Made by a program: the position numbers and the translations under genes
Shown here: positions 8,037 to 16,673 of the stretch, one piece after another
Position numbering within the stretch: the first letter of the stretch is position 1
Layout: each line of letters opens with the position of its first letter
Notes under the pieces: generated by a model
The model's database searches: none
What the model saw: the letters and a program-made list of their open reading frames with translations, nothing else
Told to the model about the DNA's origin: nothing
Assembly (NCBI GenBank): GCA_900546775.1
Contig: UREM01000025.1
Location: 1 to 29,318 of the forward strand
Source of the DNA: an uncultured Collinsella sp.
GTDB lineage: Bacteria > Actinomycetota > Coriobacteriia > Coriobacteriales > Coriobacteriaceae
Direction of reading: 5' to 3'
DNA length: 29,318 bases

Positions 8037-9557
8037 GTGAGAGAGGAGAGCCCCCGACAGAATATGAGGAGGCCCGACTCGGACCGTGCTTCCTCGCAGC
8101 GCAGCACACCGCGTTCCGGACGCGGCGGGCAGACGTTCAGTGAGCGCTATATTGCCGGCGTCCCCGCCCGCATCATGCGCCCCCGTTTGATATTTATGGC
8201 TTGCCTGTTTAGCTTGGTTTGCTTTGGCTTGCTGATGGTGTACTCGGCATCTTCGGTCGAGGCGCTGCACGAGAATGGTTCGGCGACGTTTTTCCTGTTT
8301 CGACAGGCCGCGTTTGCCGGAGTTGGCGTGTTGGCTATGGTTGCCATCGTGCGCGTTTTGCCGGACAGTTGGTTTGGGGAAGACGTGCTCAGGATCTTCC
8401 TCATGGGCATGATAGGGCTACTGCTTCTGGTGTTCTTGGTGGGCAGCGGCAGCCGTGGCGCCACGCGCTGGCTCAACATCGCCGGTATTCAGTTCCAGCC
8501 TTCCGAGTTTTTAAAGCCATTTGCCATTGCGTATTCGGCCATCATGCTCGACCGCTTCTTTTCGCCCGGTGGCAACATCAACGAATTCCTTCGCAAGATG
8601 GGCATCTACCTGGGTATTTCGCTCTTTCTGATCTTTATCCAGCCCGATTTCGGTACTGTCCTGATCATCCTGTTGACCCTTATGTGCATGGCGTTGTTTG
8701 CGGGTCTCGACCCCAGATTTATCATCGGCGTGCTAATCTTCGGCATTCTCGTGATCGTGATTGCGCTTGTCGCAGAGCCGTACCGTATGGTGCGTATTCA
8801 GGTTGCCTTGAACCCTTGGGCCGACGAGTATGGTGACGGCTATCAGGCCACGCTTGCCATCATGGCCTTTGCCTCGGGCGGTCTGTTCGGTCGTGGCATC
8901 GGCAACTCAACCATGAAGTACTCGTATCTGCCCGAGGCGCACAATGACTACATCCTGGCCATCATTGGCGAGGAAGTCGGTTTTGTCGGAACCGTGCTGT
9001 TCTTCTTGGTGTTTGCGATGCTGATCTACTCGGCGTTTCGCATTGCCGAGCAGGCGACCGATCGTCGGGGCGCGCTCATGGCGTCTGGCTCTGCGGTCAT
9101 TCTCGCGGTGCAGTTTTTGATTAACGCGCTTGGCATCCTCAACGTGTTTCCCATGACGGGCAAACCGTTGCCGTTTATTAGCTACGGCGGTTCGTCGATT
9201 ATCGTGTCGCTCATGCTTGCCGGGTTGATCCTGCGCGTTTCGTACGAGAGCGCCCGTCGCGATGAGTACGACCGTCGCCGCGAGAGCTTTGCCGTTATGG
9301 ATGAGAGTACCGCCGGCGTGCCCCACGTGCGCGGTGAGCGATCTTCGCGTAACGGTTTTACCGTCCTGGATGGCTCTGCGACCGAGCCGGCAGCTCGTCC
9401 ACGCCCGCGAACGGCTCCGCAAGGTCGTCCGCAGCGCCCCTGCTCTCGCAACGCGGGCGGCGGATATAATCGAATCGATTTGAACTCGGACCCGTCGGCG
9501 CGTCTGCGCACCGACGACCAGGGACCGCGTGTACGAAGGGACTACCATGACCGATAA
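8037..9557 (+). CDS. ftsW: Septal peptidoglycan glycosyltransferase FtsW (SEDS family)
   Basis: FtsW polymerises lipid II at the septum with its partner transpeptidase FtsI. SEDS signatures include MVYSASSVEAL, GATRWLNIAGIQFQPSEF, QPDFGTVLIIL, PEAHNDYILAIIGEE (the Asp, D304 counted from GTG 8037, aligns with the catalytic Asp of FtsW/RodA), and MTGKPLPFISYGGSSII. About ten membrane segments are visible. A cytoplasmic N-terminus of about 45 basic residues precedes them, and roughly 110 Arg-rich, apparently disordered residues follow them. I chose GTG 8037 because AGGGG at 8026-8030 is 6 bases upstream. TTG 8031 (two codons longer) and ATG 8064 are alternatives. The end overlaps the murG start by 11 bases. 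Confidence 0.95.
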   Translation: MREESPRQNMRRPDSDRASSQRSTPRSGRGGQTFSERYIAGVPARIMRPRLIFMACLFSLVCFGLLMVYSASSVEALHENGSATFFLFRQAAFAGVGVLAMVAIVRVLPDSWFGEDVLRIFLMGMIGLLLLVFLVGSGSRGATRWLNIAGIQFQPSEFLKPFAIAYSAIMLDRFFSPGGNINEFLRKMGIYLGISLFLIFIQPDFGTVLIILLTLMCMALFAGLDPRFIIGVLIFGILVIVIALVAEPYRMVRIQVALNPWADEYGDGYQATLAIMAFASGGLFGRGIGNSTMKYSYLPEAHNDYILAIIGEEVGFVGTVLFFLVFAMLIYSAFRIAEQATDRRGALMASGSAVILAVQFLINALGILNVFPMTGKPLPFISYGGSSIIVSLMLAGLILRVSYESARRDEYDRRRESFAVMDESTAGVPHVRGERSSRNGFTVLDGSATEPAARPRPRTAPQGRPQRPCSRNAGGGYNRIDLNSDPSARLRTDDQGPRVRRDYHDR

Positions 9558-10662
9558 GATGACCGTTGCTATTGCAGCCGGCGGCACGGCAGGACACATC
9601 AACCCCGCGCTCGCCTTGGCCGAAGAGCTGCGTGATCGTGGCCACCACGTTGTGTTCGTGGGCCAGTCGCGCAAGCTCGAGGGTCGTCTGGTCCCCGAGG
9701 CTGGGTTTGATTTTGTGCCCATTACGGTCACGGGCTTCGACCGCTCCCGTCCTTGGACGGCGCTGACCTCGCTGTGGCGTGTCAACAAGGCCAAGCGTGC
9801 GCTCGCCAGTCATTTCTCAAAGGTCGGCAAGCCCGATGCCGCCATCGGTTTTGGTGCCTATGTCGAGGTTCCGCTGCTGGGGTGGTGCAAGGGCGCAGGC
9901 GTTCCGTATCTGCTGCACGAGCAGAACTCTGTTCCGGGCCTGGCCAACAAGATGATGAACTCCCACGCCGCCCGCGTGTGCATCTCGGTGCCGGCAGCGC
10001 GCTCGGTCTTTGAGCGCGAAGGTGACCCTGACCACGTGCTCATGACCGGCAACCCTGTACGTCGCTCGGTGATCGAGGGCGATCGCGCTCGCGGCCGCAA
10101 GGCACTTGGCGTTCCCGAGGACGCGACGCTGCTGCTCGTCTTTGGCGGTTCACTTGGCGCCCAGCACCTCAACGAGCGCGTGGTTTCGCTCAAAAACGAG
10201 CTGCTTTCGCGCAAGAACCTCTATGTGTTGCATTCGACGGGTGCCGACGGCTTTGAGGAGACCGAGCGCGCTTTGGCGCTGACGCCCGAGGAGGCGAAGC
10301 GTTACCGCATCCTGCCTTACATCGACAACATGGGCGATATGCTGGCTGCTGCCGATTTGGTGCTCTCGCGTTCGGGCGCATCGAGCGTGGCCGAGATCGC
10401 TGCGCTCGCCGTGCCCTCGGTGCTCGTGCCGTATCCGCATGCGACGGCCGACCACCAAACCACCAATGCCCGTTATCTGGTCGACGCCGGGGCCGGTGTG
10501 CTCTGCGCCGATGCCGATATCGATGGTTCTGCCTTTGCCGATGAGCTGCTGCACTTGGTCGATGACGCGGCGGCGCGCGACGCCATGCGTCAGGCGGCAC
10601 GTGGTCTGGCTCAGGATAGGGCCGCCGCTCTTCTGGCGGATGCGGTAGAGGGTTTGCGTTAG
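9547..10662 (+). CDS. murG: Lipid II synthase MurG (UDP-GlcNAc:lipid I GlcNAc transferase)
   Basis: MurG is a membrane-associated GT28 glycosyltransferase that adds GlcNAc to lipid I on the cytoplasmic face, yielding lipid II. The 371-residue protein has the N-terminal AAGGTAGHINPALALAEEL loop, the LHEQNSVPGLANK segment, the GGSLGAQHLN hinge motif, and the nucleotide-sugar region RSGASSVAEIAALAVPSVLVPYPHATADHQ. I chose ATG 9547 because GAAGGGA lies just upstream; an in-frame GTG at 9529 would add six residues without a ribosome site. It overlaps ftsW by 11 bases, so translation of the two is probably coupled. Confidence 0.96.
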   Translation: MTDKMTVAIAAGGTAGHINPALALAEELRDRGHHVVFVGQSRKLEGRLVPEAGFDFVPITVTGFDRSRPWTALTSLWRVNKAKRALASHFSKVGKPDAAIGFGAYVEVPLLGWCKGAGVPYLLHEQNSVPGLANKMMNSHAARVCISVPAARSVFEREGDPDHVLMTGNPVRRSVIEGDRARGRKALGVPEDATLLLVFGGSLGAQHLNERVVSLKNELLSRKNLYVLHSTGADGFEETERALALTPEEAKRYRILPYIDNMGDMLAAADLVLSRSGASSVAEIAALAVPSVLVPYPHATADHQTTNARYLVDAGAGVLCADADIDGSAFADELLHLVDDAAARDAMRQAARGLAQDRAAALLADAVEGLR

Positions 10663-10759
10663 TTAGACGGGATATCGTCGGTCGCCCTCGCGCTGATGCG
10701 GTAGGTGCGGTACAGTTAACGGGTTACAGGCAGTGTTTACGCAAGGAGTACACGAGCAC
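10663..10759 (+). promoter_or_regulatory. murG-murC spacer with candidate -10 box
   Basis: This 97-base gap contains TACAGT at 10711-10716, 44 bases before the murC ATG, in a GTGCGG-TACAGT context like other candidate -10 boxes in the window. No recognisable -35 box occurs at normal spacing. No terminator hairpin with a T-tract was seen, so murC may be read both through from murG and from this site. Confidence 0.35.
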
Positions 10760-12178
10760 ATGGCTGATTCCCAGACTGCAACCTCCGCGCCCGAGTTTAA
10801 GAGCGCCCACTTTATCGGTATCGGCGGCGCCGGCATGAGCGGCATCGCCCTCGTTCTGCACGAGCGCGGTTATGCCGTTACCGGCTCCGACCTTAAGACG
10901 TCACGTTATATCCGCCAGCTTACCCGCGCTGGTGTGAAGGTGCATGTGGGCCATGAGGCCGCCACGATCGACGAGGTTAAGCCCGACGTGGTTGTTGTCT
11001 CCACCGCTATTCCGGAATCCAACCCTGAACTCGTGCGCGCTCGCGAGCTTGGTATTCCCGTGTGGCCCCGTGCCAAGATGCTCTCTGCTTTGGGCCACGG
11101 CTACACCACCGTCGCTGTTGCCGGCACGCATGGCAAGACCACCACGTCTTCGATGTGTGCCACCATGCTCGACCGCATGGGTCTGGATCCGAGCTTCCTG
11201 ATCGGTGGCATCGTCGAGGGCTATGACACGAACGGCAAGAACGGCTCGGGCGACTACTTTGTCGCCGAGGCCGACGAGTCCGACAGCTCCTTCCTGTTCC
11301 TGAACCCCAACGTAGTCATTGTGACCAACGTCGAGGCCGACCACCTCGATCACTACTCGGGTATCGAGGAGATCGAGGCAACTTTCGCCAAATTCATGAG
11401 CCTGGTGGGCGAGGACGGCACCGTCATCGTCTGCGGTGAGGACCCGCATCTGGTCGAGCTCGCCAAGTCGACGGGCCGTCACGTGCTTTCCTACGGCTTT
11501 GCCGAGAGCAACGACATCGTCTGCATGCACCCGGATGTCAAGGGCATCCAGAGTGACTTTATCGTTCGCTTTGAGGACGGCACTGAGCGCGCTGTGGAGA
11601 TCAAGAGCAATCCCGGTCGCCACAACATGCTCAACGCCACGGCGGTGCTCACCGTCGCCCATGTCCTGGGCCTTGACATCGACGCCGCCGCCAAGGCGCT
11701 CTCGAGCTTTGAGGGCGTCCGCCGTCGCTTTACCCGCGTGGGCGATATCGATGGCATCACCGTGGTCGATGATTACGGCCATCATCCCACCGAGATCAAG
11801 GCGACGCTTGCTGCCGCTTCGTCGCTGGGTTACAAGCACGTCGACGTCGTGTTCCAGCCGCACCGCTATTCGCGCCTGCAGGCCCTGTGCGACGACTTTG
11901 CCGATGCATTTGCCAATGCCGATAAACTGCTGCTGATTGATGTGTTCTCGGCTGGCGAGATGCCCATTCCGGGTGTCACCTCTAAGATGCTCGCCGATAC
12001 CGTGCGCGCCAAGCATCCTGGCAAGGAGGTCGTGTACTGCTCCAGCCGTCTTGAGCTCAATCAGGAGCTCGAGCAGATGGTGGGCGAGGGCGACCTGCTG
12101 CTCACCATGGGTGCCGGCGACGTTACGACCGTCGGTCCCGAGTTCATTGAGTATCTGACTGCCAAGAAAGACGCTTAA
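10760..12178 (+). CDS. murC: UDP-N-acetylmuramate--L-alanine ligase MurC
   Basis: MurC catalyses the first peptide-stem step, ATP-dependent addition of L-alanine to UDP-MurNAc in the cytoplasm. The 472-residue protein has the N-terminal loop FIGIGGAGMSGIALVLHERGY, the P-loop GTHGKTTTSSM with K126, the EADESDSSFLFLNP motif followed by VTNVEADHLDHYSG, and VVDDYGHHPTEIKAT in the C-terminal part. I chose ATG 10760 because AAGGAG lies 11 bases upstream. A GTG at 10733 is in frame but has no ribosome site. murB follows after 5 bases. Confidence 0.97.
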   Translation: MADSQTATSAPEFKSAHFIGIGGAGMSGIALVLHERGYAVTGSDLKTSRYIRQLTRAGVKVHVGHEAATIDEVKPDVVVVSTAIPESNPELVRARELGIPVWPRAKMLSALGHGYTTVAVAGTHGKTTTSSMCATMLDRMGLDPSFLIGGIVEGYDTNGKNGSGDYFVAEADESDSSFLFLNPNVVIVTNVEADHLDHYSGIEEIEATFAKFMSLVGEDGTVIVCGEDPHLVELAKSTGRHVLSYGFAESNDIVCMHPDVKGIQSDFIVRFEDGTERAVEIKSNPGRHNMLNATAVLTVAHVLGLDIDAAAKALSSFEGVRRRFTRVGDIDGITVVDDYGHHPTEIKATLAAASSLGYKHVDVVFQPHRYSRLQALCDDFADAFANADKLLLIDVFSAGEMPIPGVTSKMLADTVRAKHPGKEVVYCSSRLELNQELEQMVGEGDLLLTMGAGDVTTVGPEFIEYLTAKKDA

Positions 12179-12183
12179 GTCTA

Positions 12184-13095
12184 ATGGGTCTGTTTAACGC
12201 CGTCATGGCGCTCTCGGGCATGATCGACACGGATGTGATCGAGGACGAGCGCCTTGCGCGTCATACGAGCTATCGTATCGGCGGCAAGGCCGACCTCTTT
12301 GTGACGTGCCATAGCTATCATGCCCTCCGCCGCGCCGTGGCGGTGCTCGATCGCGAGCAGGTGCCGTGGGTCATCATCGGCAAGGGCTCCAATCTGCTGG
12401 TTGCCGATGGCGGTTATCGCGGTGCCGTCATTTCGCTCGGACGTGAGTTCCAGCGCACGGTTGTTGCCGATGACGGTTGTACGCTGACGGTCGGTGCGGG
12501 CGTGATGTTTGCGCGCCTGGTCAACGATGCCCTGTCGCGTAGCCTCTCGGGCCTTGAGTTTGCCGTTGGCATTCCTGGTTCGGTCGGCGGTGCGATATCT
12601 ATGAATGCCGGCACGCGGACCGAGTGGATTGGCTCGCTGGTTGAGGATGTCGTAACGTTTGACCCGGCATCCGGTATCAAGCATTATGCGGGGTCCGAGA
12701 TCTCTTGGGGCTACCGCGAATGTAGCCTTCCCCGCAATGAGATCATCCTCGAGTGCGTGCTCAAGCTTAAACCGGCGCCCAAGGCCGACATTCGCGAGCG
12801 CATGGAGCGGTACCTTACAAGGCGCAAGCGTACGCAGCCCATGGGTCGCGCATCCTGCGGGTCTGTCTTTCGCAACCCGCCCGATGCGAGTGTGGGCAAG
12901 CTTATCGAGGATTGTGGATTAAAGGGTTTTTCGATTGGCGGCGCGGAAGTTTCGCCCGTTCACGCTAATTTTATCGTTAATAACGGAACTGCCTCGGCCG
13001 ATGACGTTGCCGCGGTTATCAGACATGTGCACGGAAAGGTGAGGGAGGCGTATGGCATCGAGCTCAGACCGGAAGTTAAATTCCTCGGCTTCTAG
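12184..13095 (+). CDS. murB: UDP-N-acetylenolpyruvoylglucosamine reductase MurB (type II)
   Basis: MurB is the FAD- and NADPH-dependent reductase that converts UDP-GlcNAc-enolpyruvate to UDP-MurNAc. The 303-residue length and the absence of the extra loop of the E. coli enzyme fit type II MurB. Motifs include HTSYRIGGKADLF, IGKGSNLLVADGGYRGAVI, LEFAVGIPGSVGGAISMNAG (FAD binding), the YRECSLP loop, and SCGSVFRNP with the serine expected to act as proton donor. The C-terminus has AEVSPVHANFIVN. There is no clear ribosome site at the ATG, which lies 5 bases after the murC stop, suggesting reinitiation. Its last 44 bases overlap ftsQ. Confidence 0.96.
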   Translation: MGLFNAVMALSGMIDTDVIEDERLARHTSYRIGGKADLFVTCHSYHALRRAVAVLDREQVPWVIIGKGSNLLVADGGYRGAVISLGREFQRTVVADDGCTLTVGAGVMFARLVNDALSRSLSGLEFAVGIPGSVGGAISMNAGTRTEWIGSLVEDVVTFDPASGIKHYAGSEISWGYRECSLPRNEIILECVLKLKPAPKADIRERMERYLTRRKRTQPMGRASCGSVFRNPPDASVGKLIEDCGLKGFSIGGAEVSPVHANFIVNNGTASADDVAAVIRHVHGKVREAYGIELRPEVKFLGF

Positions 13096-14308
13096 AGCAT
13101 CGAAACCCACCTTCCGCCGCGCCGGAGGGCGTTCCGGCGCGCCTGCCAAACCTCAACGCAATACCGTCGCGCACTCTAAGTCTGTCGGGCATGCTCGACA
13201 GACCAGTCGTCCGGTCGTCGGCTCGCAGCTCGGTAATCGTCCGGCCGCAAAAAAGTCCTCGCGTCCCTCGGTGACGTCAAAGCCTGTTATGGGCGCCAAG
13301 CCTGCCCGTCCCATGGCAGCTCCCAAGCCCTCGACGGGAACTAAAGCGGCGCGTCCAGGTCTCACGCTGGGCGCATCGAAACCGCGCTCGCTGACATCGG
13401 TGCCGGCTACCGCCAAGAAGCCTTCGAGTAAAAAAGGTTTCAACCCGTTATCTTCACTTGGAGCGATGGCAAATAAAACATCAGACGCCGCTTCTGTCAT
13501 TACAGGCAAAGGCAAAATCGTGGGCGGCGTTCTGGCCGTCTTGGCCGTGCTCGTCGTCGTTGCCATCGTGGTGATCAACTCTGGACTGTTTACTGCCACT
13601 GATATTCAGATTCAAGGCAGCGAGCATGTGACGAAGCACGATGCTATCCAGCTGATCGACTTGCCCGAGGGAACGTCGCTTTTTAACGTCGATCCCGACC
13701 AGATTACCGAGGATCTCAAGCAGAACCCGTGGGTTTCGGGCGTGGATGTCCAGCGCCAGTTTCCCCATACGCTTATCATCACGCCGACGGAGCGTAAAGT
13801 TATCGCCATTGCGTATATCAGCTCCGACGACCTTGCCTGGGCTATCGGAGACGATGACACCTGGATCGCCCCGCTGTCGACGTCGGTCGAAGTGGACGAC
13901 CAGGGCAACGTCATCACGACAGGGCAGGGCTCAAATACCTTGACCGGAATCGATGCCGCGCTGGCGCTCGCCAAGCATTATGGCGCGGTGTTGTTGACTG
14001 ATGTCTCGGCGGATGTCGCTCCGGTTTCCGGCCAGGCGGTGAACTCCAAAGCCGTTAAGGCCGGCCTGGATTATGTGCGTGGTTTTTCGAGCGAGTTCTT
14101 GGGACAAGTCAAGGATATTTCCACGCCTTCGGTCGAAGCCATCTCGGCAAACCTCAATAACGGCATTGAGGTGTCGCTGGGCGATTCGGACGATATCGCC
14201 AAGAAGGAACGCGTAGTCACCAAGTTGCTTTCGCAGGTAGAGGGCGTAACGTATATCAATGTGCGCTCTCCGGGCAACTACACATTTAGGAATGCTCCGA
14301 CCTCGTAG
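13052..14308 (+). CDS. ftsQ: Cell division protein FtsQ/DivIB
   Basis: FtsQ/DivIB is a bitopic divisome protein that binds FtsL and its partner and links early and late assembly. The 418-residue product has an unusually long cytoplasmic region of about 150 residues rich in Lys, Arg, Pro, Ala and Ser (several KP-A-x-P-type repeats), one membrane segment (about 155-176), and a POTRA domain (about 178-250, FTATDIQIQGSEHVTKHDAI and onwards). A DivIB-type beta domain follows. The start at 13052 has GGAGG just upstream and lies inside murB, overlapping its last 44 bases, so the two are probably coupled. Identity rests on the POTRA domain and on position before ftsZ; ftsA is not present. Confidence 0.92.
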   Translation: MASSSDRKLNSSASRASKPTFRRAGGRSGAPAKPQRNTVAHSKSVGHARQTSRPVVGSQLGNRPAAKKSSRPSVTSKPVMGAKPARPMAAPKPSTGTKAARPGLTLGASKPRSLTSVPATAKKPSSKKGFNPLSSLGAMANKTSDAASVITGKGKIVGGVLAVLAVLVVVAIVVINSGLFTATDIQIQGSEHVTKHDAIQLIDLPEGTSLFNVDPDQITEDLKQNPWVSGVDVQRQFPHTLIITPTERKVIAIAYISSDDLAWAIGDDDTWIAPLSTSVEVDDQGNVITTGQGSNTLTGIDAALALAKHYGAVLLTDVSADVAPVSGQAVNSKAVKAGLDYVRGFSSEFLGQVKDISTPSVEAISANLNNGIEVSLGDSDDIAKKERVVTKLLSQVEGVTYINVRSPGNYTFRNAPTS

Positions 14309-14507
14309 CGCTGGTTGATGCTTTGTTGAGGGGCCATACCACGCCGTTTATCTGGTTTGTTTGGTTTTCACGGTCAATTATTTGACTGATACGTTCATAA
14401 TGTGCAAACATAATACGGTTTACCTTTGCATTTACTTTCAACCTGAAGGTTAATGTGCGCAGGGGTCGACCCATGCTATGGCTATAACCTTTGTTCGGAG
14501 GACCGAC
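14309..14507 (+). promoter_or_regulatory. AT-rich ftsZ upstream region, likely promoter
   Basis: This 199-base spacer is clearly more AT-rich than the genes around it and should hold ftsZ promoter(s). A TTGACT at 14382-14387 resembles a -35 box, but the nearest -10-like CATAAT (14409-14414) is 21 bp away. An inverted repeat TGCAAA (14403-14408)/TTTGCA (14425-14430) and a second one, AACCT-GA-AGGTT (14440-14451), could be protein sites. I see no terminator for ftsQ. Confidence 0.5.
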
Positions 14508-15662
14508 ATGCACGAGACAGAGATCAACAACTACCTTGCCGTCATTAAGGTGGTCGGCGTCGGCGGCGGCGGTACCAACGCGGTCAATCGAATGATCGAA
14601 GAGGGCATCCGCGGCGTCGAGTTTGTTGCCATCAACACCGATGCTCAGGCACTCGCGATCTCTGATGCCGATATCAAGGTGCACATCGGCACCGACCTTA
14701 CCCGCGGCCTGGGCGCCGGCGCCAATCCCGAGGTTGGCCGCAAGGCTGCCGATGAGTCCCGCGACGACATCGCCGAGGCGCTCGCTGGCGCCGACATGGT
14801 GTTTATCACCTGCGGCGAGGGCGGCGGCACCGGTACCGGCGCCGCACCCATCGTTGCCGATATCGCGATGAACGAGGTCGGCGCACTGACCGTCGCCGTC
14901 GTGACCAAGCCCTTCACCTTCGAGGGCCGCAAGCGTAAGAAGAGCGCCGAGGAGGGCATCAAGACCCTCTCCGATTGCGTCGACACCATGATCGTCATTC
15001 CTAACGATAAGCTGCTCGACATCGCCGAGAAGAAGACCACCATGCTCGAGGCCTTCGCGATTGCCGATGGCGTCCTTTCCCAGGGCACCCAGGGCATCAC
15101 CGACCTCATCACCGTCCCCGGTATCATCAACCTGGACTTCGCCGATGTTAAGACCATCATGAAGCAGGCCGGTACTGCCATGATGGGTATCGGTACCTCT
15201 TCTGGGGATACTCGTGCCGTCGACGCTGCCCAGCAGGCCATCTCCAGCCCGCTGCTCGAGAGCTCCATCGATGGTGCCACGCGCGTGCTGCTCTCCATCG
15301 CCGGTTCCAAGGACCTGGGCATCCAGGAGATCAGCGACGCCGCCGACGTTGTCGCCAACGCTGTCGACCCCGAGGCCAACATCATCTTCGGTACCGTTGT
15401 CGACGAGTCCCTGGGCGATCAGGTGCGTATCACCGTCATCGCTACGGGCTTCTCCGACTCCAACGTCAACCGTCAGGATGAGCTCTTTGCTGCTCAGCAG
15501 TCTCAGAGCAAGGCCGCTGCCTCCGCTGAGCCGCAGCGCACCGCTCCGGCTGCCAGCCCGGCTCAGGCCGCTCCGACCCGCAACGTCGGTGGTACCGAGC
15601 TGCCCAACTTTGGCAACGACCAGTTCGAGCTTCCCGACTTCCTGAAGCGCGGTAGCTTCTAG
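14508..15662 (+). CDS. ftsZ: Cell division GTPase FtsZ
   Basis: FtsZ is a tubulin homologue that polymerises into the cytokinetic ring. The 384-residue protein shows the N-terminal nucleotide loop [17 protein letters not shown], the tubulin signature GGGTGTG at residues 105-111, and the catalytic T7-loop region ([13 protein letters not shown]). A variable Ala/Pro/Gln linker of about 50 residues precedes the terminal peptide FELPDFLKR, which matches the conserved tail that binds SepF and other partners. ATG 14508 is preceded by CGGAGG; an ATG at 14478 is in frame but would place that ribosome site inside the coding region. A strong terminator follows directly, so ftsZ ends this transcription unit. 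Confidence 0.98.
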   Translation: MHETEINNYLAVIKVVGVGGGGTNAVNRMIEEGIRGVEFVAINTDAQALAISDADIKVHIGTDLTRGLGAGANPEVGRKAADESRDDIAEALAGADMVFITCGEGGGTGTGAAPIVADIAMNEVGALTVAVVTKPFTFEGRKRKKSAEEGIKTLSDCVDTMIVIPNDKLLDIAEKKTTMLEAFAIADGVLSQGTQGITDLITVPGIINLDFADVKTIMKQAGTAMMGIGTSSGDTRAVDAAQQAISSPLLESSIDGATRVLLSIAGSKDLGIQEISDAADVVANAVDPEANIIFGTVVDESLGDQVRITVIATGFSDSNVNRQDELFAAQQSQSKAAASAEPQRTAPAASPAQAAPTRNVGGTELPNFGNDQFELPDFLKRGSF

Positions 15663-15684
15663 TTCGTTTTTCTCAACGACCTGC

Positions 15685-15725
15685 ACGGGGTGTGTCCATT
15701 TGGATGCACCCCGTTTTGTTTCTCG
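15685..15725 (+). terminator. Rho-independent terminator after ftsZ
   Basis: A 13-bp stem with two G-U pairs (15685-15697 with 15702-15714), a 4-nt loop and the tail TTTGTTTCTCGTTT follow the ftsZ stop by 22 bases. This separates the dcw transcript from the pgeF-pst transcript. Confidence 0.88.
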
Positions 15726-15872
15726 TTTGTAAACGAAAGCCTCCAATCTCCTTACGTTCCCTTTACGTTTGGTCCCTACCGCTGCGGGTATCCTTTTAAG
15801 GAAGTATGACAGCCGTATAAACGCGGACTGCGCGGCGACGCCGCGGTACTTGTGTTATTAGGAGGCTTTAGT
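15723..15872 (+). promoter_or_regulatory. pgeF-pst upstream regulatory region
   Basis: A palindrome TCGTTT-GT-AAACGA lies at 15723-15736. At 15751-15772 there are two direct repeats, CTTACG-TTCCC and TTTACG-TTTGG, with an 11-bp period. This is the spacing seen in PhoP-type boxes of Gram-positive bacteria. Candidate -10 boxes are TATCCT (15789-15794) and TATAAA (15816-15821), neither with a good -35. An AGGAGG ribosome site (15860-15865) precedes pgeF. Regulation by phosphate starvation is inference from the repeats and from the downstream pst genes. Confidence 0.45.
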
Positions 15873-16673
15873 ATGGCAGCACGTGCGGACAACGTTTCGC
15901 GTGTCGACCATGATGGAGTTACGTTGGTGGAGGGCGCGACATCCGATGTCCGCTTTGCCTTTACCGAGCGCACCGGTGGCGTTTCTGAAGATGCGTACTC
16001 CTCGCTCAACCTGGGCTCGCATGTAGGCGATGACCCCTTTGCTGTTCAAGAAAATCGTCGTCGAGTGCTCGAAGCTATGGGCGCCACTGAGTGCGAGCAT
16101 AATCTGCTCGTGCCCAATCAGGTACATGGTGACCATATCGTTACGGTGACTTCGAGCGGCGCCGACGATCTTGAGGCTGTTCGCGAGCAGATTGCCGAGG
16201 GCTGCGATGCCATCGTCTGTACGGCCCATGACGTGCCCGTGCTGCTCTGCTTTGCCGACTGCGTTCCCGTGGTGCTGGTGGCCCCCGGCGGATTTGCCGT
16301 GGTGCACTCCGGTTGGAAGGGCACGATTGCACGTATTTCTGCCAAGGCGTGCCAGGCGCTTTGCGATGCTGCCGGCTGCGATGCGAGCGACGTTTCCGCC
16401 TATATCGGCCCCCATATCTTGGCTGACGAATATGAGGTATCCCGGGAACTCATGGATCGCTTTGCCGTCGAGTTCTCTTGCATCGATGCGAGTGCCTCTC
16501 GCATGCTCGATCTTTCCGCTGCCATTTGTGAGGCGCTGGTAGATGCCGGTGTGGACGCGGATAATATCGTGGATACCCAGCTTTCGACTGTGCGTCAGAA
16601 CGACCGCTTTTATTCCTACCGTAACGAGGACGGCACCTGTGGGCGCCATGCTGCGATCGGCGTGATGCTATGA
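15873..16673 (+). CDS. pgeF: Peptidoglycan editing factor PgeF / multicopper polyphenol oxidase (laccase) family
   Basis: This is a YfiH/YlmD family protein. The E. coli member PgeF removes wrongly incorporated residues from peptidoglycan precursors, and other members act on purine nucleosides. The 266-residue protein carries the conserved metal-site residues H85 (QVHGDH), C130 (FADCVPV) and H145 (VHSGWKG), plus NLGSHVGDD and YIGPHI. ATG 15873 has AGGAGG 7 bases upstream; an in-frame GTG at 15852 would sit before that site. In Actinobacteria this gene usually lies between ftsZ and yggS. Here its stop codon overlaps the pstS start (ATGA at 16670-16673), putting it at the head of the phosphate operon. 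The family is certain; the substrate is not determined by sequence. Confidence 0.92.
   Translation: MAARADNVSRVDHDGVTLVEGATSDVRFAFTERTGGVSEDAYSSLNLGSHVGDDPFAVQENRRRVLEAMGATECEHNLLVPNQVHGDHIVTVTSSGADDLEAVREQIAEGCDAIVCTAHDVPVLLCFADCVPVVLVAPGGFAVVHSGWKGTIARISAKACQALCDAAGCDASDVSAYIGPHILADEYEVSRELMDRFAVEFSCIDASASRMLDLSAAICEALVDAGVDADNIVDTQLSTVRQNDRFYSYRNEDGTCGRHAAIGVML

Noticed and set aside
2149..8270. Very long minus-strand open frames opposite ftsI, murF-mraY and murD (587, 669 and 771 codons)
   Set aside because: They lie exactly opposite confidently identified genes, show no recognisable domains, have Arg/His/Gly-rich composition typical of antisense frames in high-GC DNA, and lack ribosome sites.
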